The position numbers and the translations under genes are program-made. A DNA stretch of 64,000 bases from Palsa-513 sp050010595 (lineage in GTDB: Bacteria > Actinomycetota > Thermoleophilia > Solirubrobacterales > Solirubrobacteraceae): contig JBEKKS010000014.1 in assembly GCA_050010595.1 (NCBI GenBank), positions 6,406 to 70,405 on the forward strand, given 5' to 3'. Below the pieces are notes generated by a model. The model was not told where the DNA came from. It did no database searches and saw only the letters and a list, made by a program, of their open reading frames with translations. Of the stretch, positions 17,137 to 25,228 are shown piece by piece. Within the stretch, counting starts at the first letter, position 1, and every line of letters begins with the position of its first letter.

Positions 17137-17970
17137 CTACCGTCGCCTGCGGTCGCGCGCTGCGAGCTCGCGCCCGACGGCGAGGACGAAGCGCGGGTTG
17201 TAGCGCAGATAGCGCCGCCACAACCGCCGCGGCTCGCGCACGAGGCGGTAGGCCCATTCGAGCCCGTGGCGCCCCATCCACGGCGGTGCCTGTGGCACGA
17301 GCCCGGCGTGAAAGTCGAATGCGGCGCCGACGCCGATCAGCATCGGTGCGGCCAGCTCCGGGCGCATCCTCGCCATCCACAGCTCCTGATGCGGCTGGCC
17401 GCTGCCAACCCAGACGATCTCCGCCCCCGACCCGTCGATCTCCTCGACGGTCCGGCGCTCCTCATCGTCTGTCAGCTCGCGAAACGGCGCGCCGGGAACG
17501 CCGCCGACGTGCGGTGGCGAGGAGGCTCCGACGATTGCCAGGCCGGGAAACCGTGTGCGCAGGTTCAGCGCGAGCGAAACCAGCGCCCCTTCGCTGCGCC
17601 CGCCGTAGAGATACATCCGCGTGCCGCGCTCGGCGGCCCGCGCGCAGCAGGCGAGCATCAGGTCAGGTCCGTAGACGCGCGAGCTGATCTCGCGGTGACC
17701 GAGCGCCCGCAGCGCCCAGACGACGGGTTGGCCGTCGGGCACGACGAGCGTTGCGCCGCGCACGGCTGCCAGCACCTTCGCGTCTTCCTGCGCGAGCATC
17801 ACGAGGTGCACCGCCGCCGCAGTCATATAGCCCGGCGAGCGGGTGCGCACCATCGCCTCGATCCAGTCGCAGGCCGCGTCGTAGTCACAGAGCCCGAGCT
17901 CGATGCCCAGCAGTCCGGCGCGCGGGGGCGGCTGTGGGGAGGCGGACAGCTGCACGGGAGGCATCGCCAT
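17137..17970 (-). CDS. WecG/TagA/CpsF family glycosyltransferase (GT26)
   Basis: A 277-residue protein covering the whole family domain: IELGLCDYDAACDWIEAMV, TAAAVHLVMLAQEDAKVL, VVPDGQPVVWALRALGH with the conserved Asp, VYGPDLMLACC, RMYLYGGRSEGALV, EIVWVGSGQPHQELWMAR and IGVGAAFDFHAGLVPQAPPW followed by GLEWAYRLVREPRRLWRRY. The family adds the second sugar (ManNAcA, ManNAc or similar) to undecaprenyl-PP-linked GlcNAc at the inner membrane face. It is the first gene of the minus-strand trio WecG-GMD-GT4. Confidence 0.92.
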   Translation of the reverse strand: MAMPPVQLSASPQPPPRAGLLGIELGLCDYDAACDWIEAMVRTRSPGYMTAAAVHLVMLAQEDAKVLAAVRGATLVVPDGQPVVWALRALGHREISSRVYGPDLMLACCARAAERGTRMYLYGGRSEGALVSLALNLRTRFPGLAIVGASSPPHVGGVPGAPFRELTDDEERRTVEEIDGSGAEIVWVGSGQPHQELWMARMRPELAAPMLIGVGAAFDFHAGLVPQAPPWMGRHGLEWAYRLVREPRRLWRRYLRYNPRFVLAVGRELAARDRRRR

Positions 17971-18030
17971 CAGTCGTGTTGTACCCGTTCGCGCGCCGGT
18001 GAGGCGCGGCGAACTGTGACGAGCGGCTTG

Positions 18031-18399
18031 TCAGCCGGCGAGCGGTGCCCGGGGCGCCGACCCGCGTGCGGCTGTCAGCGCGCTGGCGGGTACGCGCTCG
18101 AACGCAAGCACGAGCAGCCCGCGCTCGCTGTTGGCGCTGCGCCCGCCGGGGCGTAGCAGCCGCCCGGTTCGCAGGTAGATGTCGGCCAGAATTGCGTGTT
18201 GGAGCTCGGCGAGGGACGCTGCGAGCGAGCGGTCGGCGCGCGCTTCCAGCGCAGCCTGTGCTCGCGCGACGACGAGGATCGCCCCCGACTCGATCCACGC
18301 GTGCATCGCCGCCGGCGCGCTGCCGTAGGCGGCGCGATGCTGCCGGTCGAACGCGGCGAGTGTGGCCTCGCGCAGGCAGTCGCTGTCGGACTCGTTCAT
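18031..18399 (-). CDS. Small protein, possibly DUF2294-like
   Basis: 122 residues from the ATG at 18399 (MNESDSDCLREATLAAFDRQ); the open frame continues upstream into the intergenic palindrome but that part is not protein-like. The core pattern, an early helix with AAFDRQHRAAYGSAPAAMHA followed by WIESGAILVVARAQAALE, resembles the small DUF2294 family by eye, but I cannot confirm this. The C-terminal 30 residues are rich in Ala, Ser and Arg. It diverges from the sigma factor gene. Function unknown. Confidence 0.55.
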   Translation of the reverse strand: MNESDSDCLREATLAAFDRQHRAAYGSAPAAMHAWIESGAILVVARAQAALEARADRSLAASLAELQHAILADIYLRTGRLLRPGGRSANSERGLLVLAFERVPASALTAARGSAPRAPLAG

Positions 18400-18559
18400 T
18401 GCCGGCGATCCTAGGCGAGCCGGTTCGGGCCTATTGGGGGAACAAGTCCCCATTTGCTGGTGAAGATCACGCGGCACGCGGGCGGGGGTTAAGTCCTTAA
18501 CCCGCCGGCAGTCGCAACTTACCCCGGCTCTCACCCGCGCAGGCGGGACATTTCAGCTC
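18400..18559. promoter_or_regulatory. Divergent intergenic region with two hairpins ahead of the ECF sigma gene
   Basis: The 160-bp gap between the small gene (minus) and the sigma gene (plus) holds a clear palindrome, GGGTTAAG TC CTTAACCC at 18485-18502 (8-bp arms), and a smaller one, GGGGA/TCCCC, at about 18437-18451. GGAAC at 18439-18443 followed after 16 bases by GTGAA would fit a generic ECF-type promoter on the plus strand, but the -10 match is weak. The palindrome is a plausible operator for one or both genes. Confidence 0.4.
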
Positions 18560-19186
18560 ATGAGCACGGCGACCGAAGCCCACCTCCCCGAGCGCGAGCA
18601 GATCGGCTTTCGGCGCACGCTGCGGCCAACGTCCGCGGGCGAGCAGACCCAGATCGCGGCTGCTGTCTCCCGTGCGCAGCGCGGCGACCGCGACGCCCTG
18701 CGCACGATCTATTTGCGGTACGCGGACACCGTCTACGGGTATGTCCTCTCAATCGTCCACGATCACTACGAAGCCGAGGACATCACTCAGCAGGTGTTCG
18801 CGAAGCTGATTGACGCGATCGGGCGCTTCGACGATCGCGGCACGCCGTTTGTCGCCTGGCTCTTGCGCCTGGCCCGCAACGCTGCACTCGACGACCTGCG
18901 TGCCTGCCGCCGCATGCTCGTCGAAGCCCCGCCCGAGACCGCCGCGCCGGCTGACGACGGCGACCAGCGCGACGTCCTGCGCAGCGCGCTCGCCGAGCTT
19001 CCACCGGAGCAGCGCGAGGTCGTCGTGCTGCGCCACATCGCTGGCTATACGCCGGCCGAGATCGCCTCACGCACCGGCCGCAGCGAGAGCGCCGTGCACG
19101 GTCTGCACCATCGAGGCCGCCGCGCTCTGCGGGCCGGCCTGACGAGTCTCGACGCGACCCCACACGTCACTCTCCGCGCCGCGTAG
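18560..19186 (+). CDS. ECF-type RNA polymerase sigma factor
   Basis: 208 residues. Region 2 runs from about 35 to 115: AVSRAQRGDRDALRTIYLRY, TVYGYVLSIVHDHYEAEDIT and FVAWLLRLARNAALDDLRA. Region 4 runs from about 140 to 195: LAELPPEQREVVVLRHIAGY, TPAEIASRTGRSESAVHGLH and HRGRRALRAGL. It directs RNA polymerase to specific promoters. There is a 33-residue hydrophilic N-terminal extension. No anti-sigma factor gene is adjacent; instead the next gene is a response regulator starting at the base after the TAG stop. This suggests unusual coupling of the two regulators, perhaps controlling the surrounding glycan genes. Confidence 0.9.
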   Translation: MSTATEAHLPEREQIGFRRTLRPTSAGEQTQIAAAVSRAQRGDRDALRTIYLRYADTVYGYVLSIVHDHYEAEDITQQVFAKLIDAIGRFDDRGTPFVAWLLRLARNAALDDLRACRRMLVEAPPETAAPADDGDQRDVLRSALAELPPEQREVVVLRHIAGYTPAEIASRTGRSESAVHGLHHRGRRALRAGLTSLDATPHVTLRAA

Positions 19187-19933
19187 ATGCCCGCACACCA
19201 AGTCCACGGCCCGAACAATTCCGACCGTCGCCTGCGCCTTGCAGATGACGCCGGCGGTCCGCCCCCAGAGCAGGTCACGCGACTGCGCGTGATCATCGCC
19301 GACCCCGATCCGCTCGCCCGCCGCGTGATCCGTGACGCGCTGACGGTCGAGCCGGGCTTCGTCGTCTCGGCTGAAGCAAAGGACGGAGTCGAAGCCGTCG
19401 AGCTTGCCGCCCATTACCGCCCCGAGCTCGTGCTGATGGAGATCGGCCTGCCCCAGCTCGATGGCATCGCCGCCTGTCGCGAGCTGCTCGCGCGCGCTCC
19501 CGGCGTCCGCGTCGTGATGTTCTCGGTTCCCCAGGACCGCGAGACGGAACTGCGCGCCCTGCGCGCCGGCGCCTCGGGTTTCCTCTCGAAGAGCATGCCG
19601 ATCGAGTCCGTCGGGCGCGCCCTGCGCTCGGTCGCCTCCGGCGAGGCCGCGGTCTCGCGCTCGCTCACGACCCACCTGATCGACGTCATGCGCGGCACAG
19701 CCGAGGACGGGCGCGGCATGCGCCCGGTTCGCAGCCCGCTGACCACGCGCGAGTGGGAGGTCCTCGACCTGATCTGCGCCGGCCTCTCGACCCGCGATAT
19801 CTCGGCCAAGCTCTTCCTCTCCGAGGACACCGTCTACTCCCACACGAAGAGCATCCTGCGCAAGCTCGGCGTCCATTCGCGCGCCGAGGCGGTCCAGGCA
19901 GCAAGCCGCCTGCGCCAGCCCGGCGTCATTTGA
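19187..19933 (+). CDS. NarL/FixJ-type response regulator with Glu at the phospho-acceptor site
   Basis: 248 residues: an extension of about 32, a receiver domain (about 33-150) and a LuxR-type helix-turn-helix (about 178-245: TTREWEVLDLICAGLSTRDI, SAKLFLSEDTVYSHTKSILR, KLGVHSRAEAV). The receiver keeps the acidic pair (IIADPDP, D39 and D41), Ser113 and Lys135 (GFLSKSMP). The expected phospho-Asp in the motif VLMDxxMP is Glu85 here (ELVLMEIGLPQLDG). Such a receiver could not be phosphorylated in the normal way and may be locked active or respond by another route. The ATG abuts the sigma factor stop with no gap. No histidine kinase is nearby. Confidence 0.9.
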   Translation: MPAHQVHGPNNSDRRLRLADDAGGPPPEQVTRLRVIIADPDPLARRVIRDALTVEPGFVVSAEAKDGVEAVELAAHYRPELVLMEIGLPQLDGIAACRELLARAPGVRVVMFSVPQDRETELRALRAGASGFLSKSMPIESVGRALRSVASGEAAVSRSLTTHLIDVMRGTAEDGRGMRPVRSPLTTREWEVLDLICAGLSTRDISAKLFLSEDTVYSHTKSILRKLGVHSRAEAVQAASRLRQPGVI

Positions 19934-19970
19934 GCTGTGCGGGAGGTGCGCAGGCGCGCACTTCACGGCT
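19933..19970. terminator. Long hairpin between convergent genes (bidirectional terminator candidate)
   Basis: AGCTGTG at 19933-19939 pairs with CACGGCT at 19964-19970 (one G-U). After a four-base bulge, AGGTGCGC at 19944-19951 pairs with GCGCACTT at 19956-19963 (one G-U) around the loop AGGC. The structure fills the whole gap between the response regulator stop and the deacetylase stop on the opposite strand. Confidence 0.65.
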
Positions 19971-20557
19971 TAGCTGATCGGTCCCGGCTCGAGACCGCGC
20001 CGCCGTATCTCTGCGACGAGCGCTGGAACGAATTCGAGCGTCTCCTCGCACGAGGTGCGCTCCGTCCTCGCGTCGCCGCTGGCGCGCGGACCGATCGCGT
20101 CGTGCATCAGGATGACGGCTCCCGGCCGCAGCTCGCCGCGCACGGCCGCGAGCATGCTCTCCGCTGTGCTCGAGGCGAGCCAGTCCTCGGTGTTCGCGCT
20201 CCAGGCCACTAGCTTCAGCTCGTGGACGCGCGCGAGGTGCACGCTGACGGGCGCGAGCTTCCCGTAGGGCAGTCGCCAGAGGCGCGGGCGGGGGTCGCCA
20301 TGCAGCTCGAGCGCGAGCTCGGTGTCGTATTCGACCAGCTCGCCGGGCCAGCGCGAGTGGTCGATGTGGAGTGCGCCGTGGAGGCCAATCTCGTGTCCTT
20401 CCTTGCGCATTCGGTTGATGATCTCGGGGTGCGCTCGTGCCCGGGGAGCGATCGGGAAGAAGGTCGCAGGGGCACCGAGCTCCAACAGCAAATCGAGCAG
20501 CGGGCTCGTCCAGCGTGGATCCGGACCATCGTCGAAGGTGAGCGCCACGGAGTTCAC
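19970..20557 (-). CDS. Polysaccharide deacetylase (NodB-type, carbohydrate esterase 4)
   Basis: A 195-residue NodB-homology domain with almost nothing added. Motif 1 is VALTFDDGPDPRW, motif 2 is GHEIGLHGALHIDHSRW (a variant of H-S/T-x-x-H), motif 3 is WRLPYGKLAPVS and the late motif is VILMHDAIGP. The family removes N- or O-acetyl groups from chitin-like, peptidoglycan or exopolysaccharide substrates with a metal ion. No signal peptide is seen, so a cytoplasmic or lipid-linked substrate is possible. It is the last gene of the PqqD/HprK-like operon, with its start overlapping the previous stop by 4 bp. Confidence 0.88.
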   Translation of the reverse strand: MNSVALTFDDGPDPRWTSPLLDLLLELGAPATFFPIAPRARAHPEIINRMRKEGHEIGLHGALHIDHSRWPGELVEYDTELALELHGDPRPRLWRLPYGKLAPVSVHLARVHELKLVAWSANTEDWLASSTAESMLAAVRGELRPGAVILMHDAIGPRASGDARTERTSCEETLEFVPALVAEIRRRGLEPGPIS

Positions 20558-22134
20558 GATGGCGCAGCGGTCAAACGCAGCCTGCGTATTGCGAGGCCGC
20601 GCGGACGCGGATCTGCGCCGGCGCGCGCAGTCTCGGGCGAGATGCGCCCGCGAATGACAAACCGCAACTCGATCCCGGACTCACCCGCTGGTATGACGGC
20701 GCTGCGCGTCTCTGGCGCGGGCTCGTTGCCGCGGTAATCCCAGCGCGCGACGCGGTGCCCGTCGCAGTAGACGTCGACAGTGAGGCGCTGGTTCACGGCT
20801 GCCAGCTGCGCCGCGGCTTCGACATCGAGCCGTAGCGGGCGCGCGCGCGACCCTGCGGTGAGCGGTATCGCGATCACCGCCTCGACGCCGCGTGACCAGC
20901 TGCCTTCTCTGTCGGCGTAGCCCCACCAGCCGGCGCCCGTGTATCGCGTGCCGCTCTCGCTGCTCATGAAGCCGAGCTCGAACGGCGGGGTGAGCGGATC
21001 GCCTGTGGCGGTCCGGCAGCTGCCGCGCCAGCGCGCAAGCGCCGGTCGGCGCCCGCTCAGGACCCAGGCTGCGTGACCGGGGACGTGGCGTGCGCGTTCG
21101 AGTCCCCAGAGCTCCGTGAGTGCCAGTGAGAGGGTGCGCGGCCCGATCGGGGATCCGGGGGCGACGGTGCGCCGCAGCCATTCTGTCGCGATGTCGCCCC
21201 GGCGCCGGCCTCGTTCGCTTCGCGTCGCTGTGTCCCAGAGCAGTGCACTGGGCCTGTGGCGCATGCGCCACGCCACGCGCGCCGGCACGAGCTCAGGGTC
21301 GAGTTCTCGCAACATGGTTAGAGCTTCAGCCACCGGGTGAAGCAGGCGATGGCGTCTTGCTTGACGCTCGAGCCGCTCCCAGTCAAGCCCGCCGTCGGTG
21401 GCTCGCAGCAGCAGAACAGCGTCGGCAACCCAGAGAAGCGCGTGCTCGTAGTTCGTCTCTTGGCCGTGGCTGAGGACCGCCAACAGGACGTCCTCGCGCC
21501 GGGGGACGAGGCACGGCACGCCGCGCAACTGGGCGGGTTGCGCTGCGCGCCAGAAGTCGTCGTCGGCTTCGGGGTGCAGCGATCCGTGCAGCGTATGCCA
21601 GTGCAGGTCGATCTCGGCGCCCGCCGCGTTCGTGAACGGCAGCGCGTGCAGCTGGTCATAGATCTTCGTGCTCGCGGGATCTGGCGGGAGGTGTGGGCAC
21701 GCGTAACCGTGCTCGCGCAGGATCGTCGCGGCGCGCGCGGCATGCGCGGGGGGCACGGCGACGTCGATGTCGTCCATCGGCCGCTGCTGGATCTGCCAGC
21801 TCGTGTGGTGGAGGACCGCGAGACCCTTCAACAGCATTACCGGGACCCCTTCGGCGTGAAGCGCTCCGATCGCCGGAGCGGCTCCTTCGAGCAGCATCTG
21901 ATTCTTCAGCCATGTCACCCGCACGACACGCTGAATCTGCCTCGCGACAGGGTCGCCGGCGCTGTCGAGGCGGTTGCGCAGCAGCGCCAGGACTCGCTGC
22001 GCCGGCCAATCGAGCGAGCGAACATCCTGCGTTGCGCACCACTCTCGGTAGGCGTCACGCCCGCGCTCGCCGTTGAGCACAGCGGCACGTAGGAGTAGGA
22101 GCTCGGGGGGCGCCGGGGAGTGCGTCGCTGTCAT
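20554..22134 (-). CDS. Nucleotidyltransferase-like family protein (NTP_transf_5 type) with C-terminal beta domain
   Basis: 526 residues. The N-terminal two thirds match the large nucleotidyltransferase-like family: IQRVVRVTWLKNQMLLEGAA, GVPVMLLKGLAVLHHTSWQI and QQRPMDDIDVAVPPAHAARA with the Asp-x-Asp metal site, then GAEIDLHWHTLHGSLHPE and WVADAVLLLRATDGGLDWER. From about 375 onward there is a strand-rich extra domain (TRYTGAGWWGYADREGSWSR, LTVDVYCDGHRVARWDYRGN, GESGIELRFVIRGRI). Proteins of this family recur beside PqqD and HprK-like genes in peptide-modification and exopolysaccharide loci. Its exact reaction is not known. Both ends overlap neighbours by 4 bp. Confidence 0.8.
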   Translation of the reverse strand: MTATHSPAPPELLLLRAAVLNGERGRDAYREWCATQDVRSLDWPAQRVLALLRNRLDSAGDPVARQIQRVVRVTWLKNQMLLEGAAPAIGALHAEGVPVMLLKGLAVLHHTSWQIQQRPMDDIDVAVPPAHAARAATILREHGYACPHLPPDPASTKIYDQLHALPFTNAAGAEIDLHWHTLHGSLHPEADDDFWRAAQPAQLRGVPCLVPRREDVLLAVLSHGQETNYEHALLWVADAVLLLRATDGGLDWERLERQARRHRLLHPVAEALTMLRELDPELVPARVAWRMRHRPSALLWDTATRSERGRRRGDIATEWLRRTVAPGSPIGPRTLSLALTELWGLERARHVPGHAAWVLSGRRPALARWRGSCRTATGDPLTPPFELGFMSSESGTRYTGAGWWGYADREGSWSRGVEAVIAIPLTAGSRARPLRLDVEAAAQLAAVNQRLTVDVYCDGHRVARWDYRGNEPAPETRSAVIPAGESGIELRFVIRGRISPETARAGADPRPRGLAIRRLRLTAAPS

Positions 22135-22826
22135 CGCTCAGGTTCCCTCGTAGCTCGCAGGACCCCGCTCCGCGCCGCCATGAGGACTCCGGCCCGCAGC
22201 TCATCCTGGTTGAGGGAGCGGTTGGCACCGTGGATCCGGCGGCGCAGGATCACGTGGTCGACGCTTCCGAACGCAAGCTGTCCTCGCGCGCGGGCGAACC
22301 AGTCGAGGACCTCCGCGTTGGGAAGATTCTCGGCGAACCCACCCGTGGCCAGGAACGCAGCGCGATGGATGAGGAGCGTTCCCGTCAAGTAGGCGACGGG
22401 CGCTCCTTCGGGCACGTGAGCGCGCTCTCGCAACCGCGGGTCGCAGTCATCGCTGACGAACACCTCCATCCTGCCAACGACGGCGTCCAGGTGCTCGCGG
22501 CGTCCGAGCTCCGCGACCTGCAGCTCGAGTCGGCGTGGCGTCGCGGCATCGTCTGCGTCGAGGAACGCGATCAGCGGCTGAGTCGCTATCTGAGCGCCGA
22601 GGTTGCGGGCCGATGAAGGCCCGCGCGGCGGTGTCTGTACGACGCGCACACCGTGACAACTGCGCGCGATCGACCCAGAAAGATCGGTCGAGCCGTCGTC
22701 GACGACGATGATCTCCGCCGGCGGGTGGGTCTGCTCGGCGAGGCTCGTGATCGCCTCGCATAGGTAGCGCTCGCCGTCGCGCACCGGGATGATCGCTGAG
22801 ACGGAATGAGACCCTCCGAGCGTCAT
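22131..22826 (-). CDS. Glycosyltransferase family 2 (third of three in the operon)
   Basis: A 231-residue GT-A enzyme starting at ATG 22826 (MTLGGSHSVSAIIPVRDGER), which overlaps the upstream stop as ATGA. Motifs: EIIVVDDGSTDLSGSIA, PSSARNLGAQIATQPLIAFL and DADDAATPRRLELQV (DxD site), then LTGTLLIHRAAFLATGGF and the C-terminal HVILRRRIHGANRSLNQDEL. The open frame runs 58 codons further upstream, but that part is antisense to the neighbouring gene and not protein-like. It shares the C-terminal R-x-H-G-x-N/S signature with its neighbour at 22823-23518. Confidence 0.86.
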   Translation of the reverse strand: MTLGGSHSVSAIIPVRDGERYLCEAITSLAEQTHPPAEIIVVDDGSTDLSGSIARSCHGVRVVQTPPRGPSSARNLGAQIATQPLIAFLDADDAATPRRLELQVAELGRREHLDAVVGRMEVFVSDDCDPRLRERAHVPEGAPVAYLTGTLLIHRAAFLATGGFAENLPNAEVLDWFARARGQLAFGSVDHVILRRRIHGANRSLNQDELRAGVLMAARSGVLRATREPER

Positions 22827-23518
22827 CGGGCCGTGCCTCCCGCACGCTTGCGCAAGAGCGACTCGCGCACGGTACGCAGCAGCACCGCGTCGGTGTTGGC
22901 CGCGTTGTGTGCTGTCGAGTCGCCGTGTACGCGCTTGCGAACGACGATCTCCTGGACGACTCCGAGCACCACGCCGAGGTCCTGGGCGCGCGCGAACCAC
23001 TCGGTGTCACCGCCGCTTCCACAGTCGGGTCGCATCGGACCGACCCGCTCCCAGGTGCGTCGCCTCAACAGCAGCGTCTCGGGGATGCGTGCGGCGCGCG
23101 GCTCATCGAGTAGCTCGCGGCGGAATCCTGGTGGCGCCTCGTCACCCGGGTCGATCACGCGTTGGGCGAGCCCGATGCAGCCATCGACCGGCGGCGCGGC
23201 GCGCAGGCGCGCGACTTGCAGTTCGAGCTTGCGCGGCGTCCACACGTCGTCGTAGGAGAGGAACGCGATCAGCTCCCCGGTCGAGGCGGCGACTCCCTCG
23301 TTATAGGCGTCCGAAATGGTCGGCCCGCGCTGCTGGAGCACCCGCACGAGGGGGTGGCGCCGCGCGATGTCGGGTGTTGCATCTTGCGAGTTGCCGTCGA
23401 TCAAGACGATCTCCCCGGGAGCGACCGACTGCTCTTCGATGCTGCGCAGCGCGCCTTCGAGGTGGCGCTCACCGTTGCGCACCACCATCACGACGGAGAC
23501 CGTCTCAGTTGCTCGCAT
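22823..23518 (-). CDS. Glycosyltransferase family 2 (second of three in the operon)
   Basis: A 231-residue GT-A enzyme: TVSVVMVVRNGERHLEGALR, EIVLIDGNSQDATPDIA, TISDAYNEGVAASTGELIAF and LSYDDVWTPRKLELQVARL. The DxD position is SYDD. The C-terminal EIVVRKRVHGDSTAHN resembles the downstream GT2. Its start overlaps the upstream GT2 gene by 14 bp and its stop overlaps the next start by 4 bp. Donor and acceptor are unknown. Confidence 0.86.
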   Translation of the reverse strand: MRATETVSVVMVVRNGERHLEGALRSIEEQSVAPGEIVLIDGNSQDATPDIARRHPLVRVLQQRGPTISDAYNEGVAASTGELIAFLSYDDVWTPRKLELQVARLRAAPPVDGCIGLAQRVIDPGDEAPPGFRRELLDEPRAARIPETLLLRRRTWERVGPMRPDCGSGGDTEWFARAQDLGVVLGVVQEIVVRKRVHGDSTAHNAANTDAVLLRTVRESLLRKRAGGTAR

Positions 23519-24167
23519 GGTTGTTCCGGCGTCGCTCGATGGCGTGGTGAAGCCCGGCGAGCAGGCCGCTGCCCGGCTGCGCCGTCGACAGCGATCCGTC
23601 GCGCCGCTGGTAGCACAGGACGGCTTGCGGCACCGTGCGGATCTCGATGCCGTGATCGCGCGCTGCGAGGAACCAGGCCAGGTCGGACCCGACCCCCAGA
23701 CGCTCGTCTAGCGGTCCCACTGCGCCGATGACTGCGCGGGGGATCAGCGCGGCGCCAAACGAGTAGAGGAGCCCGGTCTCGCTGGCAGCGCCCAGACGCG
23801 CTCCCACGACAGTGACCTGGCCGAGGGCGATGCAGTCGGGATGCGCTTCGAGGATCGACCGTCTTGGATCGACCGGCAGATCAAGCCAGACGTCGTCGGA
23901 GTCGACGAACCCGAGTAGCGCACCACGTGCGGCTGCGATGCCGAAGTTGAGCGCCGCGGTGACCCCACGCGCCGGACGGCGATGGACACGCACCGGCGCC
24001 CCGAAGGACTCGGCGACGGCGGCGCTCGCATCGCGCGATCCGTCGTCGACGACGACCACCTCGAGCAATCGCTCGGCGCGCAGGACGCTGTTGATCGCTG
24101 CGCCCAGGCGCGTCGCGTCGTCGCGAACGGTAATCACCACGCTGAGGTCGTCGGTCACGGAGTGCAA
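23505..24167 (-). CDS. Glycosyltransferase family 2 (first of three in the operon)
   Basis: A 220-residue GT-A enzyme: LSVVITVRDDATRLGAAINS, LEVVVVDDGSRDASAAVAES, VTAALNFGIAAARGALLGFV and DSDDVWLDLPVDPRRSILEA (DxD). The later part reads IPRAVIGAVGPLDERLGVGS and VLCYQRRDGSLS. The start overlaps the end of the kinase-like gene by 13 bp. Three small GT2 enzymes in a row directly after a PqqD/HprK-like pair suggest two or three sugars added to a common acceptor. Confidence 0.85.
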   Translation of the reverse strand: MHSVTDDLSVVITVRDDATRLGAAINSVLRAERLLEVVVVDDGSRDASAAVAESFGAPVRVHRRPARGVTAALNFGIAAARGALLGFVDSDDVWLDLPVDPRRSILEAHPDCIALGQVTVVGARLGAASETGLLYSFGAALIPRAVIGAVGPLDERLGVGSDLAWFLAARDHGIEIRTVPQAVLCYQRRDGSLSTAQPGSGLLAGLHHAIERRRNNHASN

Positions 24168-25228
24168 TCGAGCAGGCTTGCGACGCAGGCGGCATTCGAG
24201 CGTAGATCAGGGCCTAGGGTCAGGGCAAACGCGGGCACGCGGCGCAGCAGCGAGCTGATCAGGGCAAGCTCGCTCGCACCTCCGCCAGGGAGCTCGAGCG
24301 CGCTCGGTGGCCCGCCCGCGAGGAGCGCGGCGCGCCCTCGGAGGCGTTCTGGCGGCATGCTCGCCGAGCCGACGCGCGGGCTCACGATCGCGCGAATCGG
24401 TACCGCCTCGAGCGGCTCGGCGCCCGCCGGCGCGAGGTCGACGAGCCGTATCACGCTCTGACCGAGGTCGTTGCGCCCGATCACTGCGGACCGCTCGCCG
24501 GCTAGCGCCTCGAGCTCTCGAGCATCGGTCTTGGCGACCCCATACAGGCGATGCGCGAGCGGCGGCTCGCTGTCGGCGACGAGACACATGTCGTCGCTGA
24601 GGCAGCGCAGGTGCGACAGCAGTGCGCACGCCAGCGCGGTGGTGGACTTGCCCGAGCCGCTTGGTCCTGTCAGCAGGATGCCTCCCTGCGCGTTGCCGAC
24701 CACGGCGGCGTGCAGTAGATGCAGATCGTGCTCACGTGCGATCCAGCGCATCAGGTTGCGCAGGGGCTGCGAGCGCTCCCAGTGCGGCAGGCGTGCGGCG
24801 TCGCGCGTCCAGAAGAGCCCTTTCCTCGTCTCTCTGTCGAGCAGGCTCAGGCAGCCCGGGACGAGCGAGTATGAGAACAAGTAGCGCGGGGACGCCAAGC
24901 CTGCGATCCCGTCGCGCGGACCGTAGGCGTCCCGTGGCCACGGTGGCGGTGGCAGCTCGAGGCCGCTCGTGAGAGTGTCGAACGCCCAGAGCTCGTGGAG
25001 CGGCTGCGTCGTCTGTTGCAGCTGCTCCAGCGCCGCGCGGCAGTGGACCGCCATCGGCTCGCCGCAAACGTGCAGCCTGATCCCGATGCCCCCTGCTGAG
25101 AGGTCCATGCTGACGGTCGTGGCCACGCTCTCGGCGCGAGACGCGACCTCGAGCGCCGCGGCCGCGAAGGCATCGAGGCGGTCCTCGCTTGCGTCGTCTC
25201 CTAGAGCGACTGCGAGAGGCTCGGCCAT
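24155..25228 (-). CDS. HPr kinase-like (HprK-related) P-loop protein
   Basis: 357 residues. The C-terminal half resembles the catalytic domain of HPr kinase: LHLLHAAVVGNAQGGILLTG leads into the Walker A GPSGSGKS (188-195), then TALACALLSHLRCLSDDMCL with the DD pair (212-213) at the usual Walker B place. The N-terminal 150 residues (including LASPRYLFSYSLVPGCLSLL) are of the kind seen in HprK-related proteins of exopolysaccharide and RiPP-like loci, not in true HPr kinases. No HPr gene is nearby. It overlaps the PqqD-like gene by 28 bp, so the two products are probably made and used together. A kinase acting on a peptide or glycan carrier is inference. Confidence 0.82.
   Translation of the reverse strand: MAEPLAVALGDDASEDRLDAFAAAALEVASRAESVATTVSMDLSAGGIGIRLHVCGEPMAVHCRAALEQLQQTTQPLHELWAFDTLTSGLELPPPPWPRDAYGPRDGIAGLASPRYLFSYSLVPGCLSLLDRETRKGLFWTRDAARLPHWERSQPLRNLMRWIAREHDLHLLHAAVVGNAQGGILLTGPSGSGKSTTALACALLSHLRCLSDDMCLVADSEPPLAHRLYGVAKTDARELEALAGERSAVIGRNDLGQSVIRLVDLAPAGAEPLEAVPIRAIVSPRVGSASMPPERLRGRAALLAGGPPSALELPGGGASELALISSLLRRVPAFALTLGPDLRSNAACVASLLDCTP

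Noticed and set aside
24155..25228. True HPr kinase/phosphorylase of carbon catabolite control
   Set aside because: The N-terminal half does not match the HprK regulatory domain, there is no HPr gene nearby, and the operon partners are PqqD-like and glycosyltransferases; HprK-related is the safer call.
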